DNA of 64,000 nucleotides from DAOUAT01 sp964551735 (GTDB lineage Bacteria > Chloroflexota > Anaerolineae > CG2-30-64-16): contig CAZKEF010000027.1 of NCBI GenBank assembly GCA_964551735.1, positions 19,583 to 83,582 of the forward strand, written 5' to 3'. Of the stretch, positions 16,281-23,636 are shown piece by piece. The translations under genes were made by a program, and so were the position numbers. Below the pieces are notes generated by a model. That model saw only the letters and a list, made by a program, of their open reading frames with translations. It searched no databases and was not told where the DNA came from. How positions within the stretch are numbered: the first letter of the stretch is position 1; each line of letters begins with the position of its first letter.

Positions 16281-17783
16281 TCATTGCCCGATCTTGGCCG
16301 GGATATTTTCAGGGATTACGATCTTGTTGGCCTCGACTTCGTAGGGCAGCAAGTCCTGCTCACTGATGAAGATCTCTGCGTTGCCGTGGCAGCTATCGCA
16401 GGTCGCAGTCTGCGGCGTGTTGCGCTGGATATTGTGTGGTGTGGCGTACTTCCATGTGGGCAGCGCATCGAAGTTGGCTAACACATCCTCGCCGTAGAAC
16501 GCGAATGCTTCTGGGTCAATCGGCGCGTGGCGCAATACGACGTAGTTCCACGGCCGATCCTCGCTCTTCTGCGGATTCAGGCCGATCTTGAATACCATCA
16601 CGCTGGGCTCGATCTTGAAGAAGGGTGTGCCAGCGTCGTTAGTTTGCACGTGGCAGCTATAGCAGCTCTTGTTGGCCACGCTGTGGCACACCTGGCACGC
16701 CAGTTTTTCGCCGTGCAGGTTGTGCTGCATGATCGAACCCTTGCCGGCCGCAGCATCGGGATGGCAATCCAGGCAGGACGGCATCGGCGCGCCATCATAG
16801 CGCTCAGTCTTCTCGCCTGCCATGCCATGCAGCGCCTCACCGGTATGGCACTTGAAGCAGGCCATGCCAGCTTGGGTCCAGTGCACATCGGCGGGGTAGC
16901 CTTCGTTTTGGCCCGTGTATTCCGCGTTGACGCGCGAGCCGTGGCAGCCGGAGCAGGTGCGGGTGAAGGCCTGCACGCTCTTGAACTGATGCCCGCTGAT
17001 CAGGCCACCGCCCACGCTGGTGGGTTGGCTGACGTGGCACTGGCCGCAGGTGGTGTGGCACGACGAGCAGTGATTGGCTTTAGCCAGATCCCACGCCTCA
17101 TGCGAGGCGGGTGCATCACCCAACCGCGCGCCGATGATGGTCTCATAGCCTTGCAGGGTGAAGTGCTGGCTGGTGAGTTGCGCGGTCGTGATCTCAGCGT
17201 GACATGAGCCACAGAGCTTTTCGACGCTCTCCTGGCTGGCAGTAGGATCGGTGACGACGCCTTCATGGGCCGCCGCCATGTCGTCGGTGCCACCTTGACC
17301 GCCGTGGCACTGGATGCAGTTCGCGACCTTGGCGTGCGGGTCGCTTTCAACGTAATTTTCCGCGTCTACCAGGACCTTCTCCCATGCCTCCAACGGAGGC
17401 ACTTCGCCTCCTCAGCCTTCCCCTTCGGAAAGCTCCTCTGCGGCTTCCTCTTCGACGGCGAGCGCTTGCAGGGTGGCCTCGTCTGTGTGGCAGGTGACGC
17501 AGTTGGTGGCGTCAGGGATAGGCACTGCAGTGGGAACTGGTTCTTCGGTCGCTGTTGCGGTCGGCGCTGGCGTATCAGTGGGGGCCAGTGTGGCGGTTGG
17601 TGGCGCCTCGGTCGGTGGCGGGGCCGTGGCGGTTGGCGCGGCCGGCGCAGTGGTGGGCGCTTGGGCCACGGTTGTGGGCGCTGGGGCTGCACCGCCGCTG
17701 CAAGCGGCAACGAGCAGCAGGCTCAGCAGAAGAACACCCAGGACCGCAGCCGTCCGCACCCATATTGGGGTTGATCGGGACAT
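16281..17783 (-). CDS. Eleven-haem c-type cytochrome lipoprotein with in-frame UGA (candidate selenoprotein)
   Basis: A 500-residue exported electron carrier. The lipobox is LVAAC, followed by a Pro/Thr/Ala-rich linker, then CVTCH, and ten more CxxCH haem sites from CIQCH to CDSCH. Codon 124 (17414-17412) is TGA. The same frame continues as GGEVPPLEAWEKVLVD into the remaining ten haem motifs. ATG 17783 follows GGAGGA. A 7-base-pair hairpin with a GUU loop begins 11 bases after the UGA, fitting the bacterial SECIS pattern, so selenocysteine insertion is the preferred reading. Alternatives are a nonsense mutation, a sequencing error, or two separate proteins; the second would lack a signal peptide and could not receive haem. 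It follows the rhodanese gene in an apparent operon. An extracytoplasmic electron-transfer role is inferred. Confidence 0.75.
17385..17414 (-). promoter_or_regulatory. SECIS-like hairpin following the in-frame UGA
   Basis: In the mRNA, UGA (17414-17412) is followed at +11 to +27 by the stem UGCCUCC/GGAGGCA with apical loop GUU (17394-17392). The loop starts with G at +18. Known bacterial SECIS elements have a short stem-loop whose apical loop lies about 16-37 bases after UGA and carries a G in its first two positions, so the geometry fits. An alternative hairpin uses bases +1 to +6 (GGAGGC) with the same GCCUCC arm. Confidence 0.6.
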
Positions 17784-17807
17784 CTCGGTTCCTCCAAAGG
17801 GAAAAAT

Positions 17808-17840
17808 AGAAACCGGATTGCTCAAAGAAACCCGGTTTCT
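17808..17840. repeat. AGAAACCGG inverted repeat
   Basis: Nine-base arms AGAAACCGG and CCGGTTTCT with a 15-base loop containing a further AGAAAC, located between the rhodanese stop and the cytochrome start. It resembles dispersed GAAACCGGGTTTC-type palindromes and may act as an intercistronic hairpin. Confidence 0.65.
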
Positions 17841-17853
17841 CCCACAGAAATGC

Positions 17854-18927
17854 TTACCGCTTGCGCAGGGTCAAACCGGCGCCAGCCAGCGCAACACCGG
17901 CCAGCGTCAGGGCCAGGGCGATGGGCATGCCGGTGGTCGGCAGGGCAGCCGGCGCAGCAGCGGCTGGGGCAGCAGCGGCTGCTGCCGCGGGCGCGCCCTC
18001 GAGCTTGTAGTTGCCGCTCTTGCTCACGTCCCACACCGGGGTGGCGGTCTCGTTCACGATGGCCCATGAGGGCATACCGAACTGCAAATTGTAGGCATCG
18101 TAGCCCAACATGCGCAGGGCCCCAGTGGCCTGGCTGGCGGTTTGACCGCTGTAGCAGTAGGACACGATCTGCTTGTTGGGCGGGAGCTTGGCCAGGCCGG
18201 CCTCGGTGAACAAATCTTTCGGCGCCACATTGACTGCGCCGGGGATGTGGCCGGCTGCATAGTGCTCGGCCGAACGCATGTCCAGGAGCACAGGGTTGTT
18301 GCTGTCATCGCCATCGTTCAGATTTGCAAACAGGTCGGCCGCCTTCGTGGCCTTGAAGCCGCCGGCGAAGTACGCCTGCGCCGCGGCTTCCACGGTGTCA
18401 CCCAAGGGCTTCGGCGCATCGAAGGTGCCCTCAAGCTGCGCGGCTTCGGTGCTCACCCTGTAATTGCCGCTTTGGCCCGCGTTGAAGGAGTAGGTGATGC
18501 CTTCGGCGGTACCCCAACTCGGGATGCCGTAAAGCAGGTTGTAGGCGTCGTAGCCCAGCAAGCGGAGGCCCGCGGTGGCCTGGCTCGCGGTCTGGCCGGT
18601 GTAGCAATTCAGGACAATCGGCTTATCCTTCGGCAGTTTGGCCAAGTTCTCGGCGGTGAAGACGCTGCCGCCGGGCATGTTGATCGCGCCCGGGATATGG
18701 CCTTTTTCGTAGTCCGCGGCCTGGCGGATGTCAACCCGGAAGGGATCGTTGCTGGTGTCGCCATCGTTGAGGTTGGCGAACAGGTCGGCGGCCCTAATAT
18801 TCTTGGTGCCGCCGGCGAAGTAAGTCTCGGCCGCAGTTTGGACCGGGCCGGCCGCAAAGGCGCTGCTTACCGTCAGGCTCACCAGGGCCAAAACGGCAAG
18901 GACAACAAAAAAGCTCTTACGGTTCAT
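17854..18927 (-). CDS. LPxTG-anchored tandem rhodanese
   Basis: A 357-residue exported protein: signal peptide (MNRKSFFVVLAVLALVSL..AFA), two rhodanese-like domains (about residues 30-150 and 180-300) and a C-terminal LPTTG motif followed by a hydrophobic helix and RKR, the layout of a sortase sorting signal. Each domain has the persulfide-forming Cys loop (CYTGQTAS; CYSGQTAS) and an upstream AGHIPGA-type motif, and each is preceded by the repeated phrase ADLFANLNDGD. It probably moves sulfane sulfur at the cell surface. ATG 18927 follows AAGGAG. It is the gene before the 11-haem cytochrome, suggesting a shared sulfur/electron pathway. Confidence 0.88.
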   Translation of the reverse strand: MNRKSFFVVLAVLALVSLTVSSAFAAGPVQTAAETYFAGGTKNIRAADLFANLNDGDTSNDPFRVDIRQAADYEKGHIPGAINMPGGSVFTAENLAKLPKDKPIVLNCYTGQTASQATAGLRLLGYDAYNLLYGIPSWGTAEGITYSFNAGQSGNYRVSTEAAQLEGTFDAPKPLGDTVEAAAQAYFAGGFKATKAADLFANLNDGDDSNNPVLLDMRSAEHYAAGHIPGAVNVAPKDLFTEAGLAKLPPNKQIVSYCYSGQTASQATGALRMLGYDAYNLQFGMPSWAIVNETATPVWDVSKSGNYKLEGAPAAAAAAAPAAAAPAALPTTGMPIALALTLAGVALAGAGLTLRKR

Positions 18928-18962
18928 TTGACAAATCTCCTTAACTTTTGCTCTCAAGCACA

Positions 18963-18981
18963 TCGATATTGTACTCGATAT
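18963..18981 (-). promoter_or_regulatory. Direct repeats TCGATAT upstream of rhodanese gene
   Basis: Two copies of TCGATAT spaced 12 bases apart (18963-18969, 18975-18981) lie over a minus-strand TACAAT (18973-18968) that could be the -10. This is a plausible regulator site for the rhodanese-cytochrome operon; no convincing -35 is seen. Confidence 0.35.
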
Positions 18982-19100
18982 CACGTGAATTATGAAAGAA
19001 AACTGACTCCACCCTTATGACGCGCATCAGGTACGATTATTTGGACTTATTATAAGGGGTCTTTGTTGGACTTATGCTGGCTAACGAAGGGCAAAGACAC

Positions 19101-19325
19101 TTAGCGGGCAGGGGGCTCGACCGATGATGGGCTTTTACCGTTGCGTATAGCACCAAACGGGCAGGCAGGGATGCAAACCAGGCAGCCCAGGCAACGGCTG
19201 TATTCGACGATCGGTAGGTCTCCGCGTTCGTATTGCACGATGGCGCGCGTCTTGCATACTAGCCGCGCCTGGCATGGCGAACATGTGTGGCAGATCTGCG
19301 CGTCTACGTGCGAATGGGGGCGCAA
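19101..19325 (-). CDS. Small ferredoxin-type 4Fe-4S protein
   Basis: A 74-residue protein with CHTCSPCQARLVC and CLGCLVCIPACPFGAI, enough Cys for two [4Fe-4S] clusters. The TTG at 19325 is chosen because AGGAGG stands five bases upstream. The longer frame to 19412 would cover the promoter. It is a cytoplasmic electron carrier. It is divergent from the fumarase genes with back-to-back promoters, so it may be co-regulated with them or with the cytochrome genes downstream. Confidence 0.78.
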   Translation of the reverse strand: MRPHSHVDAQICHTCSPCQARLVCKTRAIVQYERGDLPIVEYSRCLGCLVCIPACPFGAIRNGKSPSSVEPPAR

Positions 19326-19391
19326 GCACACCTCCTCGGCATCTTGGCAACAACTGGGGGCACGGAAGATGCCCCCATGAACACGCCTGGC

Positions 19392-19419
19392 AGTATACCG
19401 CTTTCGGCGCAAATGTAAA
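19392..19419 (-). promoter_or_regulatory. Promoter of the ferredoxin gene
   Basis: Minus-strand TTTACA (19419-19414), 16-base spacer, TATACT (19397-19392). Confidence 0.6.
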
Positions 19420-19428
19420 GTAAACGCG

Positions 19429-19458
19429 TTGACACCTTTGCCATCGGTGTGCTATAGT
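19429..19458 (+). promoter_or_regulatory. Promoter of the fumarase genes
   Basis: TTGACA (19429-19434), 18-base spacer, TATAGT (19453-19458), about 75 bases before the fumarase start. Confidence 0.7.
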
Positions 19459-19533
19459 GCTCTCCAGCAACCTCGAGATAACACAACGTCCTGGATACGC
19501 GCGTCCAAGGCCGGGCGCGCAGGAGGCGACGGT

Positions 19534-20403
19534 ATGGAGAACCTGGTACCCCATTTCATCGAGTTGGTCCGCCGGGCAGCCACCGACCTGCCCGCGGACA
19601 TGGAAGCCGCACTGCGCCGGGCGCGCGAGGAAGAGGACCCCGGCTCGGCTGCACAGAGCACCCTGGACGCCATCCTGGAGAACGTCGAGCTCTCGCGCCA
19701 GCGCTCGACGCCGATCTGCCAGGACACCGGCACCCCGATCTTCTACGTTTACTATCCCATCGGCTGGTCAACCCTAGCGCTGAAGAAACAGATCCGCGAG
19801 GCTGTGGCCGAGGCAACGGCACGTTCCTATCTACGACCGAACTCCGTGGATACCTTGACCGGTAAGAACCCTGGCAATAATCTAGGGGACGACTTCCCCA
19901 ACTTTCATTTCGAGGAGTGGGAGGAGGACTACCTGAAGGTGGATCTGATGTTGAAGGGGGGCGGCTGCGAGAACGTCGGCGCGCAGTACAGCCTGCCCGA
20001 CGCGCGACTGGACGCGAATCGCGACCTGGAGGGCGTGCGCCGCGTCGTGCTGGACGCCGTCCACCAGGCCCAGGGTATGGGGTGCGCACCGGCCGTCATC
20101 GGCGTGGCTGTGGGCGGTGATCGGGGCTCCAGCTACATCAAGTCCAAGGAGCAGTTCTACCGCCCGCTGGATGACGCCAACCCCGACCCGCGCCTGGCTG
20201 CGCTGGAGCAACGACTGACCAAAGAGGCCAACACCCTGGGCATTGGCCCCATGGGCTTCGGCGGCAAGACCACGGTGCTGTCGGTCAAGATTGACTCGCT
20301 TGAGCGCCTGCCTGCGAGCTATTTCGTCACGGCATCCTACATGTGTTGGGCGGACCGGCGGCGGACTATGGTGTATCGGAATGGACAAGTGGAGATCAGG
20401 TGA
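19534..20403 (+). CDS. Class I fumarate hydratase, alpha subunit
   Basis: A 289-residue catalytic subunit of the two-subunit, iron-sulfur fumarase/tartrate dehydratase family, which interconverts fumarate and L-malate. The cluster Cys residues are in TPICQDTGTPIFYV (about residue 62), GGGCEN (about 147) and GMGCAPAVIGV (about 188), and LTKEANTLGIGPMGFGG is a family hallmark. ATG 19534 follows AGGAGG. L(+)-tartrate dehydratase is the alternative; the two families are hard to separate by eye. Confidence 0.88.
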   Translation: MENLVPHFIELVRRAATDLPADMEAALRRAREEEDPGSAAQSTLDAILENVELSRQRSTPICQDTGTPIFYVYYPIGWSTLALKKQIREAVAEATARSYLRPNSVDTLTGKNPGNNLGDDFPNFHFEEWEEDYLKVDLMLKGGGCENVGAQYSLPDARLDANRDLEGVRRVVLDAVHQAQGMGCAPAVIGVAVGGDRGSSYIKSKEQFYRPLDDANPDPRLAALEQRLTKEANTLGIGPMGFGGKTTVLSVKIDSLERLPASYFVTASYMCWADRRRTMVYRNGQVEIR

Positions 20404-20415
20404 GGGAGCGTTCAA

Positions 20416-21036
20416 ATGCCAACAGTCGATCTAAATATCCCCATTAGTGAAGAAGCGATTCGCAGCCTCCACGTGGGCGACCAGGTGCGACTCTACGGCC
20501 TGGTGGTGACGGCCCGCGATGCCGCGCACAAGTACATGAAGGACACATTCTTTCATGGGCCGGACATCCCCGTAAGTGAGCGCGCGATCCATGATCAACT
20601 CCAAGCGCTGTGGGCCGGCGGTGTGATGTATCACTGCGGCCCCGTGGTCAGCAAAGACGAAACTGGGCGCTATCATTTTGTCTCGGCCGGCCCCACCACC
20701 AGCACCCGCGAGGAACCTTACGAGGCGGAGGTGATCCGTTATTTCGGGCTGCGTGTGGTCATCGGTAAGGGCGGCATGGGTCCGAAGACGCTGGCTGCCT
20801 GCCAGCAGTACGGCGCGGTCTACCTGCATGCGGTCGGCGGGGCGGCGACCCTGATCGCCAGCTACGTCAAGGAAGTGGTGACGGTGCTCAAGAAGGAAGA
20901 GCTCGGCGTGCCGGAGGCGTTCTGGGTGGTGCGCGTGGAGGGCTTCCCGGCTGTGGTCACCATGGATTCCCACGGCGTCAGCCTGCATGAGAAGCTGTTT
21001 GAGGCGTCGAAGGCCAGGCTGGAGGTGTTGTTGTAA
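20416..21036 (+). CDS. Class I fumarate hydratase, beta subunit
   Basis: A 206-residue swivelling-domain subunit that completes the active site of the alpha subunit. The conserved substrate-binding segments MYHCGPVV, SAGPTTSTRE and IGKGGMGPKT are present, and the C-terminal EGFPAVVTMDSHGVSLHE is typical. It starts 12 bases after the alpha gene and is followed by a strong terminator. Confidence 0.9.
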   Translation: MPTVDLNIPISEEAIRSLHVGDQVRLYGLVVTARDAAHKYMKDTFFHGPDIPVSERAIHDQLQALWAGGVMYHCGPVVSKDETGRYHFVSAGPTTSTREEPYEAEVIRYFGLRVVIGKGGMGPKTLAACQQYGAVYLHAVGGAATLIASYVKEVVTVLKKEELGVPEAFWVVRVEGFPAVVTMDSHGVSLHEKLFEASKARLEVLL

Positions 21037-21042
21037 CGTGCA

Positions 21043-21093
21043 CCCGGCCACAACCAGGTTTCCCGGGAAACCTGGTTGTGGCCGGGCCTTTTT
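21043..21093 (+). terminator. Rho-independent terminator of the fumarase genes
   Basis: A 44-base perfect palindrome (22-base arms beginning CCCGGCCACAACCAGG) followed by CCTTTTT. It ends at the stop of the opposite-strand small gene, so it serves both directions. Confidence 0.9.
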
Positions 21094-21287
21094 CAGTTCA
21101 ATCCCGGCAGCTTGTCCGGGTCTCCGCAGTGCCGCCGCTCAAGCTCCACGATTTTGCGACGTAGACGACGCAAGAAGTCCAGCGCAGCCGCTTCATCCTC
21201 ATCCTGGACGATCATCTTAAGTTCGACTACTTCCTCGGCCGATAGCGATACCCCGATCCCCGCCAGCCTTCCTGCACTTTTCTGCAT
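21093..21287 (-). CDS. Small hypothetical protein
   Basis: A 64-residue soluble, acidic-to-basic helical protein (AEEVVELKMIVQDEDEAAA, then LDFLRRLRRKIVELERR) with one Cys. A full AGGAGG site precedes ATG 21287, which is the main reason to accept it as real. It is convergent with the fumarase genes and divergent from the CsoR-type repressor. No family recognised. Confidence 0.65.
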   Translation of the reverse strand: MQKSAGRLAGIGVSLSAEEVVELKMIVQDEDEAAALDFLRRLRRKIVELERRHCGDPDKLPGLN

Positions 21288-21302
21288 GGCGACCTCCTGA
21301 AC

Positions 21303-21346
21303 TTGACGCCGTGGGCATCCTTGAATATACTATACCCTAGTATAGT
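21303..21346 (+). promoter_or_regulatory. Promoter and CsoR/CstR-type operator
   Basis: TTGACG (21303-21308), 17-base spacer, TATACT (21326-21331). Overlapping the -10 is the palindrome ACTATAC-CCTA-GTATAGT (21329-21346), which contains the AT-flanked C-tract of CsoR-family operators. The repressor encoded next would block its own promoter. Confidence 0.75.
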
Positions 21347-21385
21347 GTTTTGGATGGCAAGTGTCAAATCGCGGCGAGGAACGGC

Positions 21386-21655
21386 ATGGAGCTTCAATCA
21401 TCCGAGGTGAAGGCAGACCTTACCACCCGTCTGCGACGGGTCGAAGGTCAGGTGCGCGGGGTGCTCAAGATGGTCGAGGACGAACGGGACTGCTCCGACA
21501 TCCTCCAGCAGATGGCTGCGATCCGTTCGGCCGTGCACCAGGCCAGTTTGGTGTTGGCCCGTTCGTATGCCGCGCGTTGCCTGTTGGAACCGGGGCAGGG
21601 TGACATGGACGCCATGCTGGATCAGTTGATGGCCACCCTGCGCAAACTGGAATAG
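21386..21655 (+). CDS. CsoR/CstR-family repressor (Cys-Tyr-Cys type)
   Basis: An 89-residue four-helix-bundle repressor (TTRLRRVEGQVRGV). CsoR copper sensors use Cys-His-Cys. Here the first Cys (DCSDIL) and last Cys (YAARCL) are kept at the right spacing (29 residues), but the His position four residues before the last Cys is Tyr. Loss of that His while both Cys remain is the pattern of CstR persulfide sensors, so a sulfur-species sensor is likelier than a copper sensor. It is autoregulated through the operator at 21329-21346 and leads a membrane peptide and a thioredoxin. ATG 21386 follows GAGGAA. Confidence 0.85.
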   Translation: MELQSSEVKADLTTRLRRVEGQVRGVLKMVEDERDCSDILQQMAAIRSAVHQASLVLARSYAARCLLEPGQGDMDAMLDQLMATLRKLE

Positions 21656-21664
21656 GGAGCATCA

Positions 21665-21739
21665 ATGCAACCGAACGACTTACTGCTCATCGGCCTGATT
21701 ATCTGGGTGGTTCTCATCCTGTCAGGCCGCGGCGGCTGA
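21665..21739 (+). CDS. 24-residue single-helix membrane peptide
   Basis: Starts MQPNDLLLIGLIIWVVL and ends SGRGG, i.e. one transmembrane helix with a short glycine-rich tail. A GGGAG site lies six bases before ATG 21665, and the ORF begins nine bases after the repressor stop, so it is probably translated from the same transcript. Function unknown; it may anchor or modulate a transporter or thiol enzyme. Confidence 0.55.
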   Translation: MQPNDLLLIGLIIWVVLILSGRGG

Positions 21740-21852
21740 GCGGCCAGTAACTCATGCCGGCCCCGTGCGGGCCGGGACAAGCAGACTGGAAGTGGCGCAG
21801 CAAATGACAATGACACGCTGACAAAAGATAGTTGAATGAGAGGAGTTATCAC

Positions 21853-22245
21853 ATGGGGATATTCAGGAAACTCATGGGCGGGAAAGCTGATGCCCCTGTC
21901 GCTTCGGGCGACAAGCCAGCGGTCGAGCCGTTGCACGTGACCGGTGATGAGTTTGATAGTGTGATCTTGAAGTCCGAGCTGCCGGCTGTGGTAGATTTTT
22001 GGGCCGAGTGGTGCGGGCCGTGTCGTATGGTGGCGCCAGCGGTTGCAGCGCTGGCCACTGAGTATGAGGGCCGGGCCGTTGTGGCCAAGCTGAACGCTGA
22101 TGACTATCCCGATATCCTGACCCGCTACGGCATCATGGGCATTCCGACCTTGATCTTCTTCAAGAACGGTCAAGAAGTGGACCGCCAGGTGGGTCTGGCC
22201 AGTTATAACGTATTGAAGAGCAAGTTAGAGCGCGCGTTGGCGTAG
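21853..22245 (+). CDS. Thioredoxin
   Basis: A 130-residue thioredoxin with the active site WAEWCGPCRM (about residues 53-62), the cis-Pro loop GIPTLIFF and a 36-residue N-terminal extension starting MGIFRKLMGGK that is longer than in classical TrxA. It reduces protein disulfides or persulfides in the cytoplasm. ATG 21853 has AGGAG seven bases upstream. Placement downstream of a CstR-like repressor suggests persulfide reduction as a possible job. Confidence 0.93.
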   Translation: MGIFRKLMGGKADAPVASGDKPAVEPLHVTGDEFDSVILKSELPAVVDFWAEWCGPCRMVAPAVAALATEYEGRAVVAKLNADDYPDILTRYGIMGIPTLIFFKNGQEVDRQVGLASYNVLKSKLERALA

Positions 22246-22267
22246 GTTGGCGTTCGGTTCGCGTGCA

Positions 22268-22307
22268 GCACCGACCCGGCTAAGGAACGTCCCTGCCGGG
22301 TCGGTGC
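22268..22307 (+). terminator. Hairpin after thioredoxin gene
   Basis: Perfect 13-base arms GCACCGACCCGGC and GCCGGGTCGGTGC with a 14-base loop, 22 bases after the stop. There is no T-run, but the stem is strong. Confidence 0.75.
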
Positions 22308-22378
22308 GCGTAACCTTCAGCGCACACGTGCATCGAAAGGAGTGACTTACGAACACATTACAGCTCAGCGAAAGCACA

Positions 22379-22978
22379 TTGGTTGCTGCGGCCAGGGCCG
22401 GACAGCAGGAGGCCTACGCCGAGATTGTCGAGCGCCATTCGGGCACGATTTATAACCTGGCCCTGCGCATGATGGGTAACCCGCAGGAAGCCGAAGAGGT
22501 GATGCAGGAGGCGTTCATCAGCGCGTTCCGCGCATTGCCACGCTTCGAGGGTCGCAGCCAACTGGGCACATGGTTATATCGCATCACCTACAACGCTGCA
22601 CTGATGCGGTTGCGCCGGCGCCAGGCGCCCACCTTCTCGCTGGATGAGCCGTGGGAGACGGGCGAAGGCGAGCAGGTGCCGCGGCAATTCATTGATTGGA
22701 CGGCCCTGCCCGATGACATGCTGCTCAACAAGGAGCTGCGCAGTGTCTTGGAAACCGCGCTTCAGACTTTATCACCCTCGTTGCGTAGCGTATTTGTCCT
22801 GCGGGACATCGAAGGGCTCTCTACGGCTGAGACCGCCGAGGTCCTCGAGTTGACGGAAACCAACGTCAAGGTGCGGCTGCACCGCGCGCGATTGGCGCTA
22901 CGTGAGAAGCTCACTGCTTATTTCGGTCCCGTGGCGCAGCATATGGCAGGAAAGGAAGGGGCGCTCCGTGTTGTGTAG
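22379..22978 (+). CDS. ECF RNA polymerase sigma factor
   Basis: A sigma-70 family ECF factor of about 199 residues with region 2 (YNLALRMMGNPQEAEEVMQEAFI) and region 4 (LSPSLRSVFVLRDIEGLSTAETAEVL). The start is uncertain. TTG 22379 lacks a good ribosome site. AAAGGAG (22336-22342) is instead placed for an ACG at 22349, in frame, which would give (M)NTLQLSES in front. It overlaps its anti-sigma gene by 11 bases. Confidence 0.9.
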   Translation: MVAAARAGQQEAYAEIVERHSGTIYNLALRMMGNPQEAEEVMQEAFISAFRALPRFEGRSQLGTWLYRITYNAALMRLRRRQAPTFSLDEPWETGEGEQVPRQFIDWTALPDDMLLNKELRSVLETALQTLSPSLRSVFVLRDIEGLSTAETAEVLELTETNVKVRLHRARLALREKLTAYFGPVAQHMAGKEGALRVV

Positions 22979-23198
22979 AGAGATGTTGGCTTCACTGTCG
23001 GGCTACATTGACGGCGAGTTAGAGGCCCAATTGTGTGCCGAGATAGACCACCACATGGCAGGGTGCGGTGACTGTCGCGTCGTGGTGGACACCTTGCGCA
23101 AGACCGTGACACTGTATCGCAGCCGCGGCCATGAGCCGTTGCCTCCGGATGCGAAGGAGCGGCTGTACGCAGTTTTGAAGCTAGGAGTTGGAAGCTAG
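22968..23198 (+). CDS. Zinc-finger anti-sigma factor
   Basis: A 76-residue protein with the ZAS motif HHMAGCGDC (His-x3-Cys-x2-Cys) and the preceding LSGYIDGEL helix typical of zf-HC2 anti-sigma domains. GTG 22968 is preceded by AAGGAAGGGG and overlaps the sigma gene, giving translational coupling. It lacks a transmembrane segment, so it is a soluble anti-sigma, probably redox- or zinc-responsive. The last codons run into a GGAGTTGGAAGC repeat. Confidence 0.85.
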   Translation: MLCREMLASLSGYIDGELEAQLCAEIDHHMAGCGDCRVVVDTLRKTVTLYRSRGHEPLPPDAKERLYAVLKLGVGS

Positions 23199-23242
23199 AA
23201 TCTGGTCGCGGGAGGGTAGTTTCCAGCAACCAACTTCCAGAT

Positions 23243-23271
23243 TTGCCAAACCGCGACAGTCTGCGTATAAT
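23243..23271 (+). promoter_or_regulatory. Promoter of tRNA-Val (and probably thrS)
   Basis: TTGCCA (23243-23248), 17-base spacer, TATAAT (23266-23271), about 12 bases before the tRNA. No separate promoter is evident before the T-box. Confidence 0.7.
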
Positions 23272-23282
23272 ATTTTCTGCCG

Positions 23283-23356
23283 GGGCGGTTAGCTCAGCTG
23301 GCTAGAGCGCGGCGTTGACATCGCCGAGGTCAGAGGTTCAATCCCTCTACCGCCCA
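23283..23356 (+). tRNA. tRNA-Val (GAC)
   Basis: Complete cloverleaf: acceptor GGGCGGT/ACCGCCC, anticodon stem CGGCG/CGCCG with loop TTGACAT (anticodon GAC), T-arm AGAGG/CCTCT with TTCAATC. CCA is not encoded. Confidence 0.95.
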
Positions 23357-23369
23357 CTTCAATATCATA

Positions 23370-23610
23370 AAGCGTTGATCGGGACGAGTAGACGGCGCGC
23401 AAGCGCCAGAGAGGGCAGGCCACCGGCTGGAAGCCTGCCTCGCAGAGGCCCGTCGAAAACCCCCCGTGAGCGGATGCCTGAAAGCGAAAGCCAGTATGGC
23501 GGCCCGGCTGGCCCCGTTAGCGGCTTGAGAGATGGCGCGACCGATAGGCGCGTCAACTTGGGTGGAACCGCGAGCTCCTCGCCCCAATGGGTGAGGAGCT
23601 TTTGTTTTTA
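23370..23610 (+). ncRNA. T-box leader of thrS
   Basis: Stem I begins GTTGATCGGGACGAGTAG, with the AGAGAG and distal-loop region near 23407. A Thr codon ACC (23459-23461) follows GAAA in the specifier position, and then GTGAGCGGA. The T-box sequence GGTGGAACCGCG is at 23561-23572. The terminator stem AGCTCCTC/GAGGAGCT (23573-23600) is followed by TTTGTTTTT. Uncharged tRNA-Thr should pair with the leader and permit read-through into thrS. Confidence 0.9.
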
Positions 23611-23636
23611 TGCCTATCCGAAAGGGGGTGATCGCC

